Assembly: GCA_001599755.1 (NCBI GenBank)
Contig: BCHX01000001.1
Coordinates: forward strand, 5,208,001 to 5,272,000
Direction of reading: 5' to 3'
From: Gliomastix tumulicola
Taxonomy: Eukaryota > Ascomycota > Sordariomycetes > Hypocreales > Bionectriaceae
DNA: 64,000 nt
In this document: positions 1 through 11,309 of the stretch, in pieces
Layout of the letters: each line of letters opens with the position of its first letter
Position numbering within the stretch: position 1 is the stretch's first letter
Made by a program: the position numbers and the translations under genes
The notes under the pieces: generated by a model
Database searches by the model: none
What the model was told of the DNA's origin: nothing
Seen by the model: the letters and a program-made list of their open reading frames with translations, nothing else

Positions 1-658
1 GGCCCCTGGACGCTTCCACGAGGCTGACCTCATGCAGGATCGGCGCATGTTCGTGTGCCTTGCGGCGCCATGCACATCGCCACCCTGATCAGCAAACCAA
101 CACCCTGCCAATCCCTCTTGTCCTCTTGGAAACGGGGCGACCGACGGGTTTCGTTTGTTGTGTGTGCAGCCAAGACTATCGCTGCAACCGTGACCGCGCG
201 TCTCTGTACATGATCGTATTTGCCAGTAGGAAGGTGCAGATTCATGACGGTTGCGCATGATGAGGTTGATTGGTGCTCTGACTCGCTGGGCAGTGCATTG
301 CATTGACAGACTGAGGTGTGCTGTCCTTTTTCTTACTGCACTGGGGCCATAACAGTGTTGGCGGCACCGCAATGGAGGGTTACATTTTTTGTTTTGATTG
401 CGCACCTACACACAATGTAATTATAGTGATACACCAGCACCCTGATTCAAGGCTGCTGGACTGGCCCCCCCCTCACAACTTGATGCATCATCGCCAGCTG
501 GCGCCTAAATTGAGGCACAGAGGACAGGAGTCCTGAGTAAGACGACGCCATTCTGGCTGCCTTCTGGGCCTGCTTGACATTCCACATGCGTCGAGTTCAA
601 CATGGTGGTAACCCTGACATCAACCGAAGCGGCCCATCCCTTGTCGTGTAGCCACGAC
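1..658. other. Non-coding left edge
   Basis: No open frame in this stretch resembles a known protein, and the short frames present have no coding-like composition. The right part is the 3' flank of the minus-strand PGA2-like gene. No tRNA, transposon end or notable repeat was seen. Confidence 0.5.
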
Positions 659-1135
659 TTAGTCCTCGAGGAACTCCTCGATGTCCCTGTCATCTTCGTC
701 TGCCTCCGCTTCCTCCTGCTTCCGCTGCTCATTGGCCTCGAGCAGCTGCTTCAGCATCTTCCGCTGCCTCAGCCGCGCCCCGTGACCCCAGTCGCTCGCC
801 GTGCCCTCGCCCTCGTCGTCCGTGTCGCCAATCTCAACGGGACCCTTCTCCCCGCGCAGCTGGTTCGGCGTGATCTTGGCCTTCTCCTTCTTGTCCTCCT
901 CCTCCCACTCGGCGATCTTCTTCTTGCCCAGGTACTTCACCGCGTAAGGGCGCAGCAGGAGGTATCCGCCGACAATGATGATGAGGCGTATCCACTGCTG
1001 GATCGTCATGTCGTTGAAGACATTGGACAGGTTGTTGGTGGCGTTCTGCCCGTACTGGAGGAAGCGGTGGGCGACCTTGCCCAGGTCGTTGAGCTGCGGC
1101 TGACCAGCCTGCTCATTGCCAGTTTGTGATGCCAT
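659..1135 (-). CDS. PGA2: PGA2-like ER membrane trafficking protein
   Basis: Single-exon frame of 158 aa. After a polar N-terminus of about 45 residues there is one hydrophobic segment (about residues 47-65) that ends in a conserved LLRPY-type motif. A long charged C-terminal half follows, rich in Glu, Lys and Asp and ending in an acidic tail. This layout and the WIRLI...LLRPY core match the fungal PGA2/DUF1531 family. The yeast member is an ER/nuclear-envelope protein needed for processing and trafficking of GAS1 and ALP. The start is the first Met of the frame. It is transcribed divergently from the EF-Tu gene. The family call rests on recalled motif similarity; the molecular activity of the family is not known. 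Confidence 0.75.
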   Translation of the reverse strand: MASQTGNEQAGQPQLNDLGKVAHRFLQYGQNATNNLSNVFNDMTIQQWIRLIIIVGGYLLLRPYAVKYLGKKKIAEWEEEDKKEKAKITPNQLRGEKGPVEIGDTDDEGEGTASDWGHGARLRQRKMLKQLLEANEQRKQEEAEADEDDRDIEEFLED

Positions 1136-1940
1136 GGCGCGTAGAGTGTGATTTTGTATAGCGAGGAGAGCGCAGCGAAATGAATTGAAGAGCGTTTGAG
1201 GCCTTGTGTGCCGTGACGATAATGTCTGGAGGGAGGAGCAGCACTGAGACAGATCTGTTCAGATGCGCCAGAAGATTCTGCCAGCGGGTCCAGCAGTTTT
1301 AGAACCAGAAGTGACAGCAGGAGCAAAGATCAAGATATGAGGTATATGATGATGTATGTCTCAAGGTCGGATGAGGTGCGGAATGCTTAAATATATAAAT
1401 GTTTGGTATGAGACTTTTAAAGGCTCTTCTTACACACGCGCCACTGCACTGAGATTTTTGACGTAAATCTGATTGATGGATTTCCCCGAAAGTGGACTTT
1501 TCGCCAATTGCCGAATAACGAAGCTTCGACAGCAGCCTTGGCCAGCAAGTTCTAGAACCGGAATTCAAGCCTACAGAGCATTGGGAGATGCAATAATTCA
1601 CTCGTTGCAATACATCATAAGCTTCTTGGCTGGATTATCGGAGCGCTGATTGATCCTGACCTGCACCCTGACAAGAATCGGCTTGGCAGCCATTCCGTCT
1701 CTTCGCGAACTCACGTGACGGCGCTGCCAGGAAGGGGTACGTACCTTCTCCAGCGCAAAAAAAGCTCCAGACAGCTTGTCGAACGACTCGGTAAAATTTT
1801 GGAGATAATCATCCTCATCCATCTCAAGCCCCTTATCTTCTCTCCATCCACCTTCTTTTCCACCCCATTGTCTTATTCCTTTTGCTTCTACTTAAGTTCT
1901 TTGTAATTGAGAGTGATTCTCAGCTTCGGAAAAAAATACA
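1136..1940. promoter_or_regulatory. Shared upstream region of PGA2-like and EF-Tu genes
   Basis: 805 bp between divergent start codons. It holds a perfect TCACGTGA palindrome at 1711-1718. The last part before the EF-Tu ATG is a pyrimidine-rich leader (about 1838-1905), as is common in highly expressed fungal genes. No TATA box is convincing and no gene was found. Confidence 0.55.
1711..1718. promoter_or_regulatory. TCACGTGA palindrome (E-box / Cbf1-type site)
   Basis: Perfect 8-bp palindrome with a CACGTG core, 223 bp upstream of the EF-Tu start. In fungi such sites are bound by bHLH factors, for example Cbf1. The same 8-mer occurs at 18932 and 26571, and near-matches lie upstream of rps29. 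Binding is inferred only. Confidence 0.4.
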
Positions 1941-3333
1941 ATGTCTTCTGCCTTCAGATCTATTGCGCCGTTCGTGCGGACCGCACGACACGGTCTCAAG
2001 AACGGCAATGCCAGCCCGCTCCAGTCGGCCCTGCGCAAGCAGAACACCACAAAGTTCATGAACGTGTACCGGACGTACGCTGTGTTCGAGCGGACGAAGC
2101 CTCACGTCAACATTGGTACCATTGGTCACGTCGATCACGGCAAGGTAGGGCAGCGTTCGGATCTCTTTTGCAGCAGAACCGAGACTAACACCTGTTTAGA
2201 CGACATTGTCCGCCGCCATCACCAAGCGACAGGCCGAGAAGGGTCTCGCCAACTTCCTCGAGTACGGCGCCATCGACAAGGCTCCTGAGGAGCGTGCCCG
2301 TGGTATCACCATCTCGACCGCTCACATCGAGTACTCGACCGACAACCGCCACTACTCCCACGTCGACTGCCCCGGTCACGCCGATTACATCAAGAACATG
2401 ATTACCGGTGCCGCCAACATGGACGGCGCCATCATCGTCGTCGCCGCATCCGACGGCCAGATGCCCCAGACCCGTGAGCATCTGCTCCTCGCCCGCCAGG
2501 TCGGCGTCCAGAAGATCGTCGTCTTCGTCAACAAGGTCGACGCCGTCGACGACCCGGAGATGCTGGAGCTCGTCGAGATGGAGATGCGTGAGCTGCTCAG
2601 CACCTACGGCTTCGAGGGCGACGAGACCCCCGTCATCATGGGTTCCGCCCTCATGGCCATGCAGAACCAGAAGCCCGAGATTGGCTCCAGCAAGATCGAC
2701 GAGCTGCTCAAGGCCGTCGACGAGTGGATCCCCACCCCCCAGCGTGACATGGACCAGCCCTTCCTCATGGCCGTCGAGGACGTCTTCTCCATTGCTGGCC
2801 GTGGTACCGTCGTCTCTGGCCGTGTCGAGCGTGGTATCCTGAAGCGCGAGGAGGAGGTCGAGATCGTCGGCAAGGGCATGGACCCCATCAAGACCAAGGT
2901 CACCGATATCGAGACCTTCAAGAAGTCCTGCGACCAGTCCCAGGCCGGTGACAACTCGGGTCTCCTGCTCCGTGGTGTCCGCCGTGAGGATATCCGCCGT
3001 GGTATGGTCGTCGCCAAGCCCGGCACCGTCAAGTCGCACACCCAGTTCCTCGCCTCGCTCTACGTCCTCTCCAAGGAGGAGGGTGGTCGCCAGAACGGTT
3101 TCGGCCAGCACTACCGCCCCCAGATGTACCTCCGTACCGCCGACGAGACTGTAGACCTGTCCTTCCCTGAGGGCACCGAGGACGCCAGCAGCAAGATCGT
3201 CATGCCTGGTGACAACATCGAGATGGTCCTCACCCTGACCAACGCCAACGCTCTCGAGGCCGGCCAGCGCTTCAACATTCGTGAGGGTGGCCGCACGGTG
3301 GCCACTGGTCTCATCACTCGTATCCTGAAGTAA
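1941..3333 (+). CDS. tuf1: Mitochondrial elongation factor Tu
   Basis: Two exons (1941-2144 and 2200-3333), joined across a 55-nt GT-AG intron, give 445 aa. The intron falls directly after the Lys of the P-loop GHVDHGK, and exon 2 restores the TT that completes it. The other GTPase motifs are clear: the RGITI switch, DCPGH and NKVD. Domains 2 and 3 of EF-Tu follow to the end. The first 50 or so residues are rich in Arg, Ser and Ala and poor in acidic residues, as in a mitochondrial targeting sequence. The protein delivers aminoacyl-tRNA to the mitochondrial ribosome. Third codon positions are strongly C-biased, which suggests high expression. The length fits fungal TUF1 proteins. Confidence 0.97.
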
Positions 3334-3988
3334 GCTGCCTACTTATAGACTGGGTGGATTTGGTGAAGGCTGGGGGGAACAAGATATAAAAATATGGGGA
3401 TGGTGTACGATATCCAAGTCATGTATGTACAACAACACGTCTCCAACTGTAAGCTAGGTAGTCAAAGACTTGGCTCGTGTATATCAAGAGGACGTTAAAG
3501 CATTTCCGCTCAGCTTAACGCGTCTAAGGGTAACGCGCATGAGAGTGAATTGATGCTAGGGCATTGACTTTAAGTCACTGGTAGCTTGACCATGAATGTT
3601 TGTGCCTCAATGTCGCGGCTCGATAGTAAGCAGCATTTGTAGCTGGCGGACACAGAGCCAGACATCGCCAATGCCCCCCTTCTGTCCTCCTCGACCTGTC
3701 TCACAGCACTTCGCGGGATAACGACGGTTGTTTCAATGCATGTAGTTATTTCGCCCTATCATCGGAGGATGTTCGTCAGGCGTGAGGTGTTCTCAAAACC
3801 GAGAAAGCCATTAAACTCCAGTTCCAAACGGTCCGCCATCCGAGTAGAATGTTTGTTGTTGATCCTTTTTTAGAAAAATCACCCGCGATGGGCTTCCCAA
3901 GTGAGATTTTTTGTGTCTCCCCTCACAGGTTCCCCATTGTCCCTTTCATCCTCCCGTCTAACTCGCTCCTCTCGTGAAAGAAATTTGT
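3334..3988. other. Convergent 3' flanks of tuf1 and rps29
   Basis: 655 bp between two convergent genes, AT-richer than the coding parts. No open frame of note, repeat or RNA gene was seen. Confidence 0.5.
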
Positions 3989-4360
3989 TTATCGGAACTG
4001 CGAGTCGGATTGGTCAGTACGGGCGGCTCGAGCTGGTCGGGGAGTGTTGAAAGTGTGGGTGGAGGGAAGAGCGCCTTCTCACCTTGTTGAAGCCAATGTC
4101 CTTGGCCTTCTCACGGAAGCACTGACGGCAGAGGTTGAGGTCGTACTTGCGGATCAGACCAGCCTTGTGCTTGCAGACGCGGCTATTCAATACCATGTTA
4201 GCCTTTCATTCTCTCTCCCCTCTCTCCAATGTCCTGTATCCTTCCTGCTCCCCCCTCCCCTCGTGTCGAATCGGAATCGCGATGGGTGGATTTCGTACCA
4301 GCTGCGGGAGCCCTTGCCGTAGGTGCGCGGGCGCGAGTTCCAGACGCTCTCGTGAGACAT
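3989..4360 (-). CDS. rps29: 40S ribosomal protein S29 (uS14)
   Basis: Three exons on the minus strand: 4299-4360, 4083-4182 and a 9-nt last exon 3989-3997. Spliced they give 56 aa, the length of yeast Rps29. Introns are 116 and 85 nt, with donors GTACGA and GTGAGA and acceptors ATAG and GCAG. The joined protein starts MSHESVW, has the KGSRSCRVC and LCRQCF segments holding the four zinc-binding Cys (CxxC...CxxC), and ends DIGFNKFR. The last exon encodes only Phe, Arg and stop, so it cannot be found from open frames alone. The protein is a zinc-binding component of the small-subunit head. The exons were assembled by eye; all phases agree. Confidence 0.95.
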
Positions 4361-5161
4361 GATTGCGGTTGGTTGCGTAGGCTTTTGTCGAGAAAAAGAC
4401 CTGGGAGCGGGTTGTTTGGCGATGAGCGGGTTGGCGGTGGGTTGGGAAGGGCAAGGGGAAATTTTGTGTGAATTTGCGGATAATTGCCCACCGCGGCGGC
4501 CATTGGAGGGTTGGCTAGCCCCGGCTGGGAAGTGGTCAATTTGTTGTGGGTCGCGCACGTGATCTGTGATATTCGAAGGCGAGCGAGTTGCATCACGTGG
4601 GTTATCGATAAGAGATTGGAACAGACGTCGAGGGGTCCTTGGATCCACTTAGATTTTGGAAACTGCCAAGACACGGCCGGGCCAAAATCGACCTCATCGA
4701 CACGCCCAGCTATTACCAACAAGGCGACCCAACCGTGCGAACCATGCACTGCCTGCGAAGCGCCTCGTCATGCATCCAGATTTTGGCAATGGTCACTTTG
4801 CGCTGAGAGGGCCAATGGCAGCCTGTGCCGACCCTCTGTAAATTTCGACATGTTCCAAAAACTGGTTAATCAGCCTGCCGCTCACTCCAATGTACCACTT
4901 GATAGGCCAGCTTTCAGGTTCCTGAATATGCACTTCTTGCTACAGGAACACCTCTATATCCAGCAGTGGTCTGCTGATAAAGTGCCATTCCCTGCCAACT
5001 ATTGCCCTCTGACTTTCTCACTTTCTTTTAACATGTCGACACTCATCACCTTTTCTTATGGACGTTAATGCTGTTCCTCCTCACCCTTGACCTTGACATT
5101 TGACCTCGGTTGGATTTATGCTTTGACCTTTAAGAGGCCTTGATATCCTTTTGACATCAGA
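4361..5161. promoter_or_regulatory. Shared upstream region of rps29 and the Clr5-ankyrin gene
   Basis: 801 bp between divergent starts. On the rps29 side there are two CACGTG cores, at 4556-4561 and 4594-4599, each with seven of eight bases of the TCACGTGA palindrome. They lie about 200 and 235 bp upstream of the rps29 ATG. The Clr5 side is AT-richer. No gene was found. Confidence 0.5.
4555..4600. promoter_or_regulatory. Pair of E-box-like sites upstream of rps29
   Basis: GCACGTGA at 4555-4562 and TCACGTGG at 4593-4600, 38 bp apart start to start. Both keep the CACGTG core and one arm of the palindrome found perfect at 1711, 18932 and 26571. A role for a bHLH factor is inferred. Confidence 0.35.
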
Positions 5162-8100
5162 ATGGCAAACGATCAAGATATTTGGAAAAAGTATGAGTCC
5201 ACTATCAAGCAGCTCTATCAAGTCGAGAGGAAGACCCTGGAGCAGGTGAAAACCATTTTGGAGGAACTGCATAACTTCCCCATAATCCCGTACGTACCGT
5301 CAGTATTGAGTGCTGAATTCTATCAGATGCTTACATGTTATTTAGACGATCCACATATGAGATCAAATTGAGAAATGTACTCGGCCTTAGGAAGAAGCTC
5401 AAACGCCGTGATTGGCCCAAGATCTACGCGTACGCTAGTGCTCGAGGTTTGGATGAATTTGATGTACTTCTCAATGGAACTGTCATTCCGTGGGAAAAAG
5501 TGCGCAAAGAGTTTTCACGTTATCGTGTCACGGAAGCTATCCAAGGTGGTAAGAGCAAATTTTACTGGGGAGACATGCTTACGCTGATGATTTCTAAGGG
5601 GGCACTATTCTACCTGACGGTATCGAGATTCGTACGCGATCCGAGCCCACCCCCCGACGGCAGCCTGTTCCTCGACAGACGTGCACTCGTCGTCAGCTAC
5701 CTACCATAGTTACAGATCCTGAATCTGTGGTGGAACTCCCGACTCGGGTGTCTGGTCCTTTTTCTACAATTCCAGCTCAATCGCAGGGCGCTCTCCTACA
5801 GCTAGAACCTGGTATGTTCGATCAGTCCGACGCTCTGATCGCGCTGGAGCCCCCCAGACTTTCACGTACAGCCGAACGCCACGAGTCGCAAGCAGCTTTC
5901 GGCGATATGTCTTTCGACGATGTGTCATCTCGGGAGCCTAACTCTTCTCGGGGGCCTCCACAAACAGCTTACCCCTACGCTACCTCGGCAGACACTGGTT
6001 GGGTAGATGTTTCTCATGGTCTAACTCAAGTGGTGCCAAGGCTTAGTGAGTGTTTTCTTTCCCCAGATAGTGAAAGCTGCAACATGCTGACATAGCTGGA
6101 AGCGAGTCACGATATTGCTGGTGCAGCGCGAGGGCTCGTAAGCGATTCCGATCTCGCTAGAGATCGGACTCAGTACTTGTTTGCCAGGGCTAACATGGAC
6201 AACCTTCCATGGAACCGGTATAGAATCGACCTCCAAGGTATTCCCCCCACCAATCTTTCGTCTCAGCCTCCTGCAACCTCACAGTTACTGACACCTCCTG
6301 TAGCCAGACACCAGCCAGAGCTCCGGGAGGTCGCAGGCGTGCTGCTTAGCTTGATGCCTGCAGATAGCTTCTGCGGAGAAGTTCCAGCCGGACTGCCTGT
6401 CCCGATCTCTGATAGTCATTACCCAATGATTTGTGACCTCCAAGACTTGTTCCACAACTCAAGTTCGTTTACTACGGGTTCTATGTCGGCCTCTATGCCG
6501 ACCTTCCACTTTCTCAGTCTAGCCATGTATCTACTTTCCAACAACATGTGCGAGGATTTGATCAATGATGACTTTGTCGTTGAAATTCTCAAGGCTTTGG
6601 TATACCGAATACCACGTGGTGTCGCTTTCGCTATCTTCAGAAGCACTGCACCCTCTATCTACGCCGCATGGGAGAGCCTCTTCGACGTGGCGGTTAGGCT
6701 CAAAGTCAGGAGCGCGTTTGGGCTCTTAGTGGGCATTGCCTTCCAACTCCATCCCGAATGGGTCAACGTGAACAACCAGGAAAAGCTTCTGTTTGCGGCT
6801 CTGCTCATTGGCGATGAAACTTGTGTAGGGCAACTGCTAGACCGTGGTGCTGGGTCCAAGTTCGATGACTGGTCATTTGAGCAAACACCTCTCAGTGCTG
6901 CTGCAGCTGGTGGATCTAGGCGCTGTGCTGAGCTTCTCGTTCAGAACCTGAATCCGAATGCGCGTGTGCCCAAAGCTTTCCAGTTGAACATTGAGGGAAA
7001 CTGCGGACTGGCTTTCCAGAATATTCCCATATTCTTCCTATTCATCATTGAAGCCGGAAGGGCAATGGGCAGGATCGAAAAACTTCGCAACGACGATCCG
7101 CAAGCTGGTTACGACGCTTCTTCGTATCTCAAGATCTTAGAACTCCTGTTGCGAGCCGGAGCGGATGCTTCTATGGTCGTCTCATGTCTAACTTTGGATG
7201 GCACGAAGTCTCGATGGGACCTAACTTGCTTGGATGTGGCTTTTTATGTAGCCGAGGAGATTTTCGATTTCATGCGCAATTGCCGCCCGTCGCAAGGAGG
7301 GTCGCTCACAAGACCGCTAGTCAACCTCAACATCCTTGTCGACAAAGACGAATTCGACAGCCAACTTCAGTTTATTCCTGTGCCAACAAACATGGACATT
7401 CGGGAATGCCTTGGTTGCATCCTGGATGATCAATTTTCAGTTAGTCGGTGGCGATCAGCATGGTCAAAAGGGACCGCTCTCCCGCAAACATCAATCGAAT
7501 CAAAGAGAGCACGAGCTCTTGTCGAATACGGTATCTCAATCGGAGCCTGGGAACGTGATTGGGAGCAGACCTCAAATTCGCTATGGAGAACTTGCGCTCT
7601 CGACTTAACACTTGAGGCTGCTACTTCTCGCGGTCTAAGTGAGGACCTGCAAGTTTTGATACACCACTTGATTCCAACCGAAGGGCTCACACATGACTCT
7701 TACAAGACTGTTTTGAGGACTTGCATGAAGGAAAATGGAGCGGAAGTCTTGCGTCATCTTGTCCAGTTTCCCGCGTTGGTCCACGTTCCACATGGGGAGG
7801 CGCTGCTCCTGGCCGCACAACGCTACAACTATGAAGCACTCCTCTTTTTGTTGAGCATCGGTGGGAGCGTCAACACTGAAGTTGAGTGCGGAGTGGGAGA
7901 TTTTAGAACTGTCTTGTCGCAGACTATGGGACGCCCAAGACCTGATCATAAACCCAATCCTCATGCTGACAAGGACCTGTGGGCATTTTTCATTCGCAAA
8001 GGAGCAAGTCTAAGGTTGCGTCTAGCAGATCCGACTTGTTACCAGCTTCTCGACTACTTGATCCGGGATTCCCACAATTGGGAGGCCTTGAAGCTTGTTC

Positions 8101-9110
8101 TTCAATTTCGCGGAGAGCTCGACGCCCTTTCACACTCGCAGTTGACAAGTCTGCTTAGGTCTTTGGTTCGACAGGAGCCTATCAAGACGAATTGGAGAAT
8201 CTTCGACGCGTTTTTCGGCCGGTGCGGTTCAATTTCGGAGCCCATACTCGCAGCGGTCATTGCACTCGGATGTGATGTCCAGTTAGTTGAGGACCTGCTG
8301 CATGCGGGCCAGGGTATCAACAACTACTCAAACGATCGCACACCACTCCAAGCAGCGGCAGAGAGATTGGACTTTGACTTGGTGTCTGGGTTACTCGCAC
8401 GAGGCGCAGACGTCAACTCTCCTGGGATGGGTCGGTGCGGGCACACGGCACTTCAGCTCATTTGCAAACAAGGCACTTCGTCAGCTGTAATGATAGACCT
8501 ACAGTGGCGTCTTATCAGGTTGATGGTGGATCGCGGAGCAGATGTAAACAGCCCAGCATACGGCGAATGGGGCTCAACTGCCTTGCAACTAATCTGCAAC
8601 CGCTCTCCACAGACTAGGAACGAAGCAGATCACTTGGTGAAGGTGATTATGTACCTTTTAAAGCATGGTGCAGATGTCAATGCAGCGTCAAGCCCAAGGA
8701 TGTACAGCGCATTACATGCCTGTGTGAAGGGCGGGGACATGGAGAAGGCGGCGATTTTGTTGGAGCACGGAGCCGACCCGAACGGTCATTTTATGAACGT
8801 TGACGGACAACCATTCTCGATGTTAGACACTGCTGCAAGCTACGGCCGACTGGATATGACTCAATATCTCCTCAATGCCGGCGCTTTTAGTTCCAATTCG
8901 GGAGCTGCTGGATATCGAGGGGCTATTGATGCTGCAAAGGAGAAATCCTTTGCAGCCGTGGAGAAAATAATTCGCGATCACGCCAACAAGATCATGGAGC
9001 GGAAACTTGAAAACCCTACCTTTTCGGCGTTGCATGCGAGGATGGTAGCAAGGTGCTGTTATTCTACAAAAGAGATACAACAAAGGGGTGGTAATTGGGT
9101 CGGTCAATAG
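5162..9110 (+). CDS. Clr5-domain ankyrin-repeat protein
   Basis: Large multi-exon gene. Best model: 5162-5289, 5346-5548, 5599-6045, 6103-6237 and 6304-9110, giving 1239 aa. Residues about 5-60 match the fungal Clr5 domain (W..Y...I..LY followed by basic helices), a family named after a fission yeast silencing factor. The middle is unlike anything recognised. The C-terminal 250 or so residues hold at least four ankyrin repeats with GADVN-type turns, and more divergent repeats occur earlier. Intron 1 and the GTAAGA intron at 5549-5598 are well supported by phase. The third intron (6046-6102) needs an AAG acceptor to keep frame, because the nearer CAG and TAG give a stop or the wrong phase. The fourth (6238-6303) is 66 nt and stop-free, so it may be retained. 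Codon use is much less C-biased than in the neighbours. Function is unknown; a chromatin or protein-binding role is only a guess. Confidence 0.8.
6238..6303 (+). other. Stop-free in-frame intron candidate in the Clr5-ankyrin gene
   Basis: 66 nt with a GTATTC donor, a CTGAC branch-like box and a TGTAG acceptor. It is a multiple of three and has no in-frame stop, so spliced and retained forms differ by 22 residues. Intron signals look good; which form is made cannot be told from the sequence. Confidence 0.6.
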
Positions 9111-9454
9111 ACTCGCGAGTGATTGTTGAATAGGCAGAGAGTATAGAAACATTGAGCGATTCTCAAACAAACACTTGATCTTTTCGTTCGTTTAATGTTA
9201 TTTGCCTCGCATCTGTTTGCTGCGATTGGGTTGGTTGATAGGACCAAGGTATCTAGTAGGGAGTTGGGTGAGGTGGGCGGGTTTCATAGAAAGGGTCAGC
9301 TTGTGGGGCGAGGAGCTCCAAGTGGCCTCGAGGCTTGCCACACCTACTTGTCCCACCAGCTGCTTTATTAATACAGGTAACGGTACGGAGTACCACTTGT
9401 TCCTTTTGACACTTCATATTCCATCGTCCTCATTGACATAGAACACTACTAGCA
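9111..9454. promoter_or_regulatory. 3' flank of Clr5-ankyrin gene and PDI promoter
   Basis: 344 bp between two plus-strand genes. No clear TATA box or repeat was seen. The short open frame inside has no recognisable product. Confidence 0.4.
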
Positions 9455-10633
9455 ATGCTCGTCAAGAGTCTCCTCTTCAGCGCCCTCGCTGCCACCGCAG
9501 CAGCGAGCTCCGCCGTCATCGACCTCCTCCCCTCCAACTTCGACAAGGTCGTCCTCGAGTCCGGCAAGCCCACGCTCGTCGAGTTCTTCGCGCCCTGGTG
9601 CGGTCACTGCAAGAAGCTCGCCCCCGTCTGGGAGGAGCTCGCCACCTCGTACGAGCACGCCAAGGACAAGATCCAGATCGCGAAAGTCGACGCCGACGCC
9701 GAGCGCGCCCTAGGCAAGCGGTTCGGTGTGCAGGGCTTCCCCACGCTCAAGTTCTTCGACGGCAAGAGCGCCGAACCGGTCGATTACAAGTCTGGGCGGG
9801 ACCTGGACAGCCTGACGAACTACCTGGTGGACAAGACGGGCGTGCATCCGAAGAAGCAGCAGGACCTGCCGAGCAGCGTCTCGTTCCTGGATGACTCCAA
9901 CTTTGACGCTGCCATTGGCGGTGACAAGAATGTCCTGGTTGCCTTCACCGCACCGTGGTGTGGCCGTACGTCATCGCCCCTCCTCCTTCCCCTTGTACCA
10001 GACAACCATGCCTGACATACTCTACCCCCAGACTGCAAGAATCTCGCCCCCGTCTGGGAGAGCGTCGCCACCGACTACGCAAGCGACGACAACGTCCTGA
10101 TCGCCAAGGTCGACGCCGACGCCGCCAACGGCAAGGCCACCGCCCAGGCCCACGGCGTCACCTCGTACCCGACCATCAAGTTCTTCCCCGCCGGCAGCAA
10201 GGACGGCGTCCTCTACCAGGGCGGCCGCGTCGAGACCGACTTCCTCACCTACGTCAACGAGCAGGCCGGCACGCACAGGCTCCCCGGCGGCGGCCTCGAC
10301 AACACGGCCGGCACCATCGCCGCCCTCGACGCCGTCGTCGCCAAGCTGACGGGCGCCAACCTCGCCGAGATCACCGAGGAGGTCAACAAGGTCGCCGCCG
10401 ACCTCAAGGAGGGCGCCCAGCACAAGTACGCCGAGTACTACGTCCGCGTCTTCGACAAGCTGGGCAAGAGCAACACCTGGGCGTCCAACGAGCTGCGGAG
10501 GCTCGATGGCATCCTGTCCAAGAGCGGGCTCGCTCCTGCGAAGCGTGACGACATGGCCAGCAAGACCAATGTCCTGCGGTCTTTCGTCGAGACCCTGACC
10601 AAGGCGACCCAGGAGGTCAAGGATGAGCTGTAA
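9455..10633 (+). CDS. ER protein disulfide isomerase (ERp38 type)
   Basis: Two exons (9455-9965 and 10032-10633) give 370 aa. A hydrophobic signal peptide covers about residues 1-18. Two thioredoxin domains follow, each with an APWCGHCK active site; the CGHC boxes are at about residues 49-52 and 169-172. The C-terminal 100 residues form a helical domain of the ERp29 D type. The protein ends in KDEL, the ER-retention signal. The 66-nt intron splits the His codon of the second CGHC box, so splicing is required for that active site. It catalyses disulfide formation and isomerisation in the ER lumen. The a-a'-D layout matches the ERp38/PDI-D group rather than the longer a-b-b'-a' PDI. Strong C-ending codon bias suggests high expression. 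Confidence 0.95.
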
Positions 10634-10904
10634 GCTTGCTATGACACGAAGCTCCAGGTGGCTTATAGGGGGATTTCAAAGAGCTACTGTACACGATCCA
10701 AACAAAACGGCGACGGGGAAGTGCGGTGCAGGCGAAGCGATGTATTCACGGTATTTCAGGTCTTAGTGTAACCTCATGATGGAATAGAGCACCTCAAAGT
10801 CATCAAATGCAAATTACGCGTTGGTCGCTTTCTAATCGTAAAATGGGTGATCTAACTCGCGCAGCCTTGCCTGGGGCAGCAGTCCAGAGCAGCGAGCTGT
10901 CAAG

Positions 10905-11309
10905 TTACTGGGGCTTGGAAGGGCTCCCGTCCTTAGGGAGAGCTTTGTTGTTGGCCACCAGCTCGGCCTCTAGTTTGTCGATTCTGCGAGACATGTCGTC
11001 CACTGATGGAGGGGTTTGATTAGCGCCAGATGTCTTTGTGGAAGGATCTGTGAAACTTACTCTTGTTGAAGAGGTCGGATGACACCTGTGCAAACTTTGC
11101 GGAGAGGTTGTTTAGGAGTTCGTCCACAGCGGCAGTGACATCTGGACGGGCCTCGTCGAGACTCTGTGAATATATGTTAGCGAACTCTGGACGATTCAGC
11201 AACCGTGCTGCGACTTGCAGCTGCTGGGAGACGAAGAGAACTAGGCGGGAGCGTATAATACACGTACAGTGTCGTTCACGTCTGATTTGGGGTTGGGGTT
11301 GTCTGCCAT
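10905..11309 (-). CDS. HSBP1-like heat-shock-factor-binding coiled-coil protein
   Basis: Three exons on the minus strand (11268-11309, 11061-11163 and 10905-11002) give 80 aa. Introns are 104 and 58 nt, with donors GTACGT and GTAAGT and CAG acceptors, and all phases agree. The centre reads LLNNLSAKFAQVS...NKMDDMSRRIDKLE, a heptad-patterned helix like that of human HSBP1, which forms a trimeric coiled coil and binds the heat-shock factor HSF1. The intron falls just before the MDDMS core. The C-terminal tail is short and Pro/Ser/Lys-rich. The gene is convergent with PDI and divergent from dscA. The family call is by motif; the role in this fungus is inferred. Confidence 0.85.

Noticed and set aside
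2185..3111. 308-codon minus-strand frame
   Set aside because: Antisense to EF-Tu; Asp/Gly/Leu/Val-rich mirror composition.
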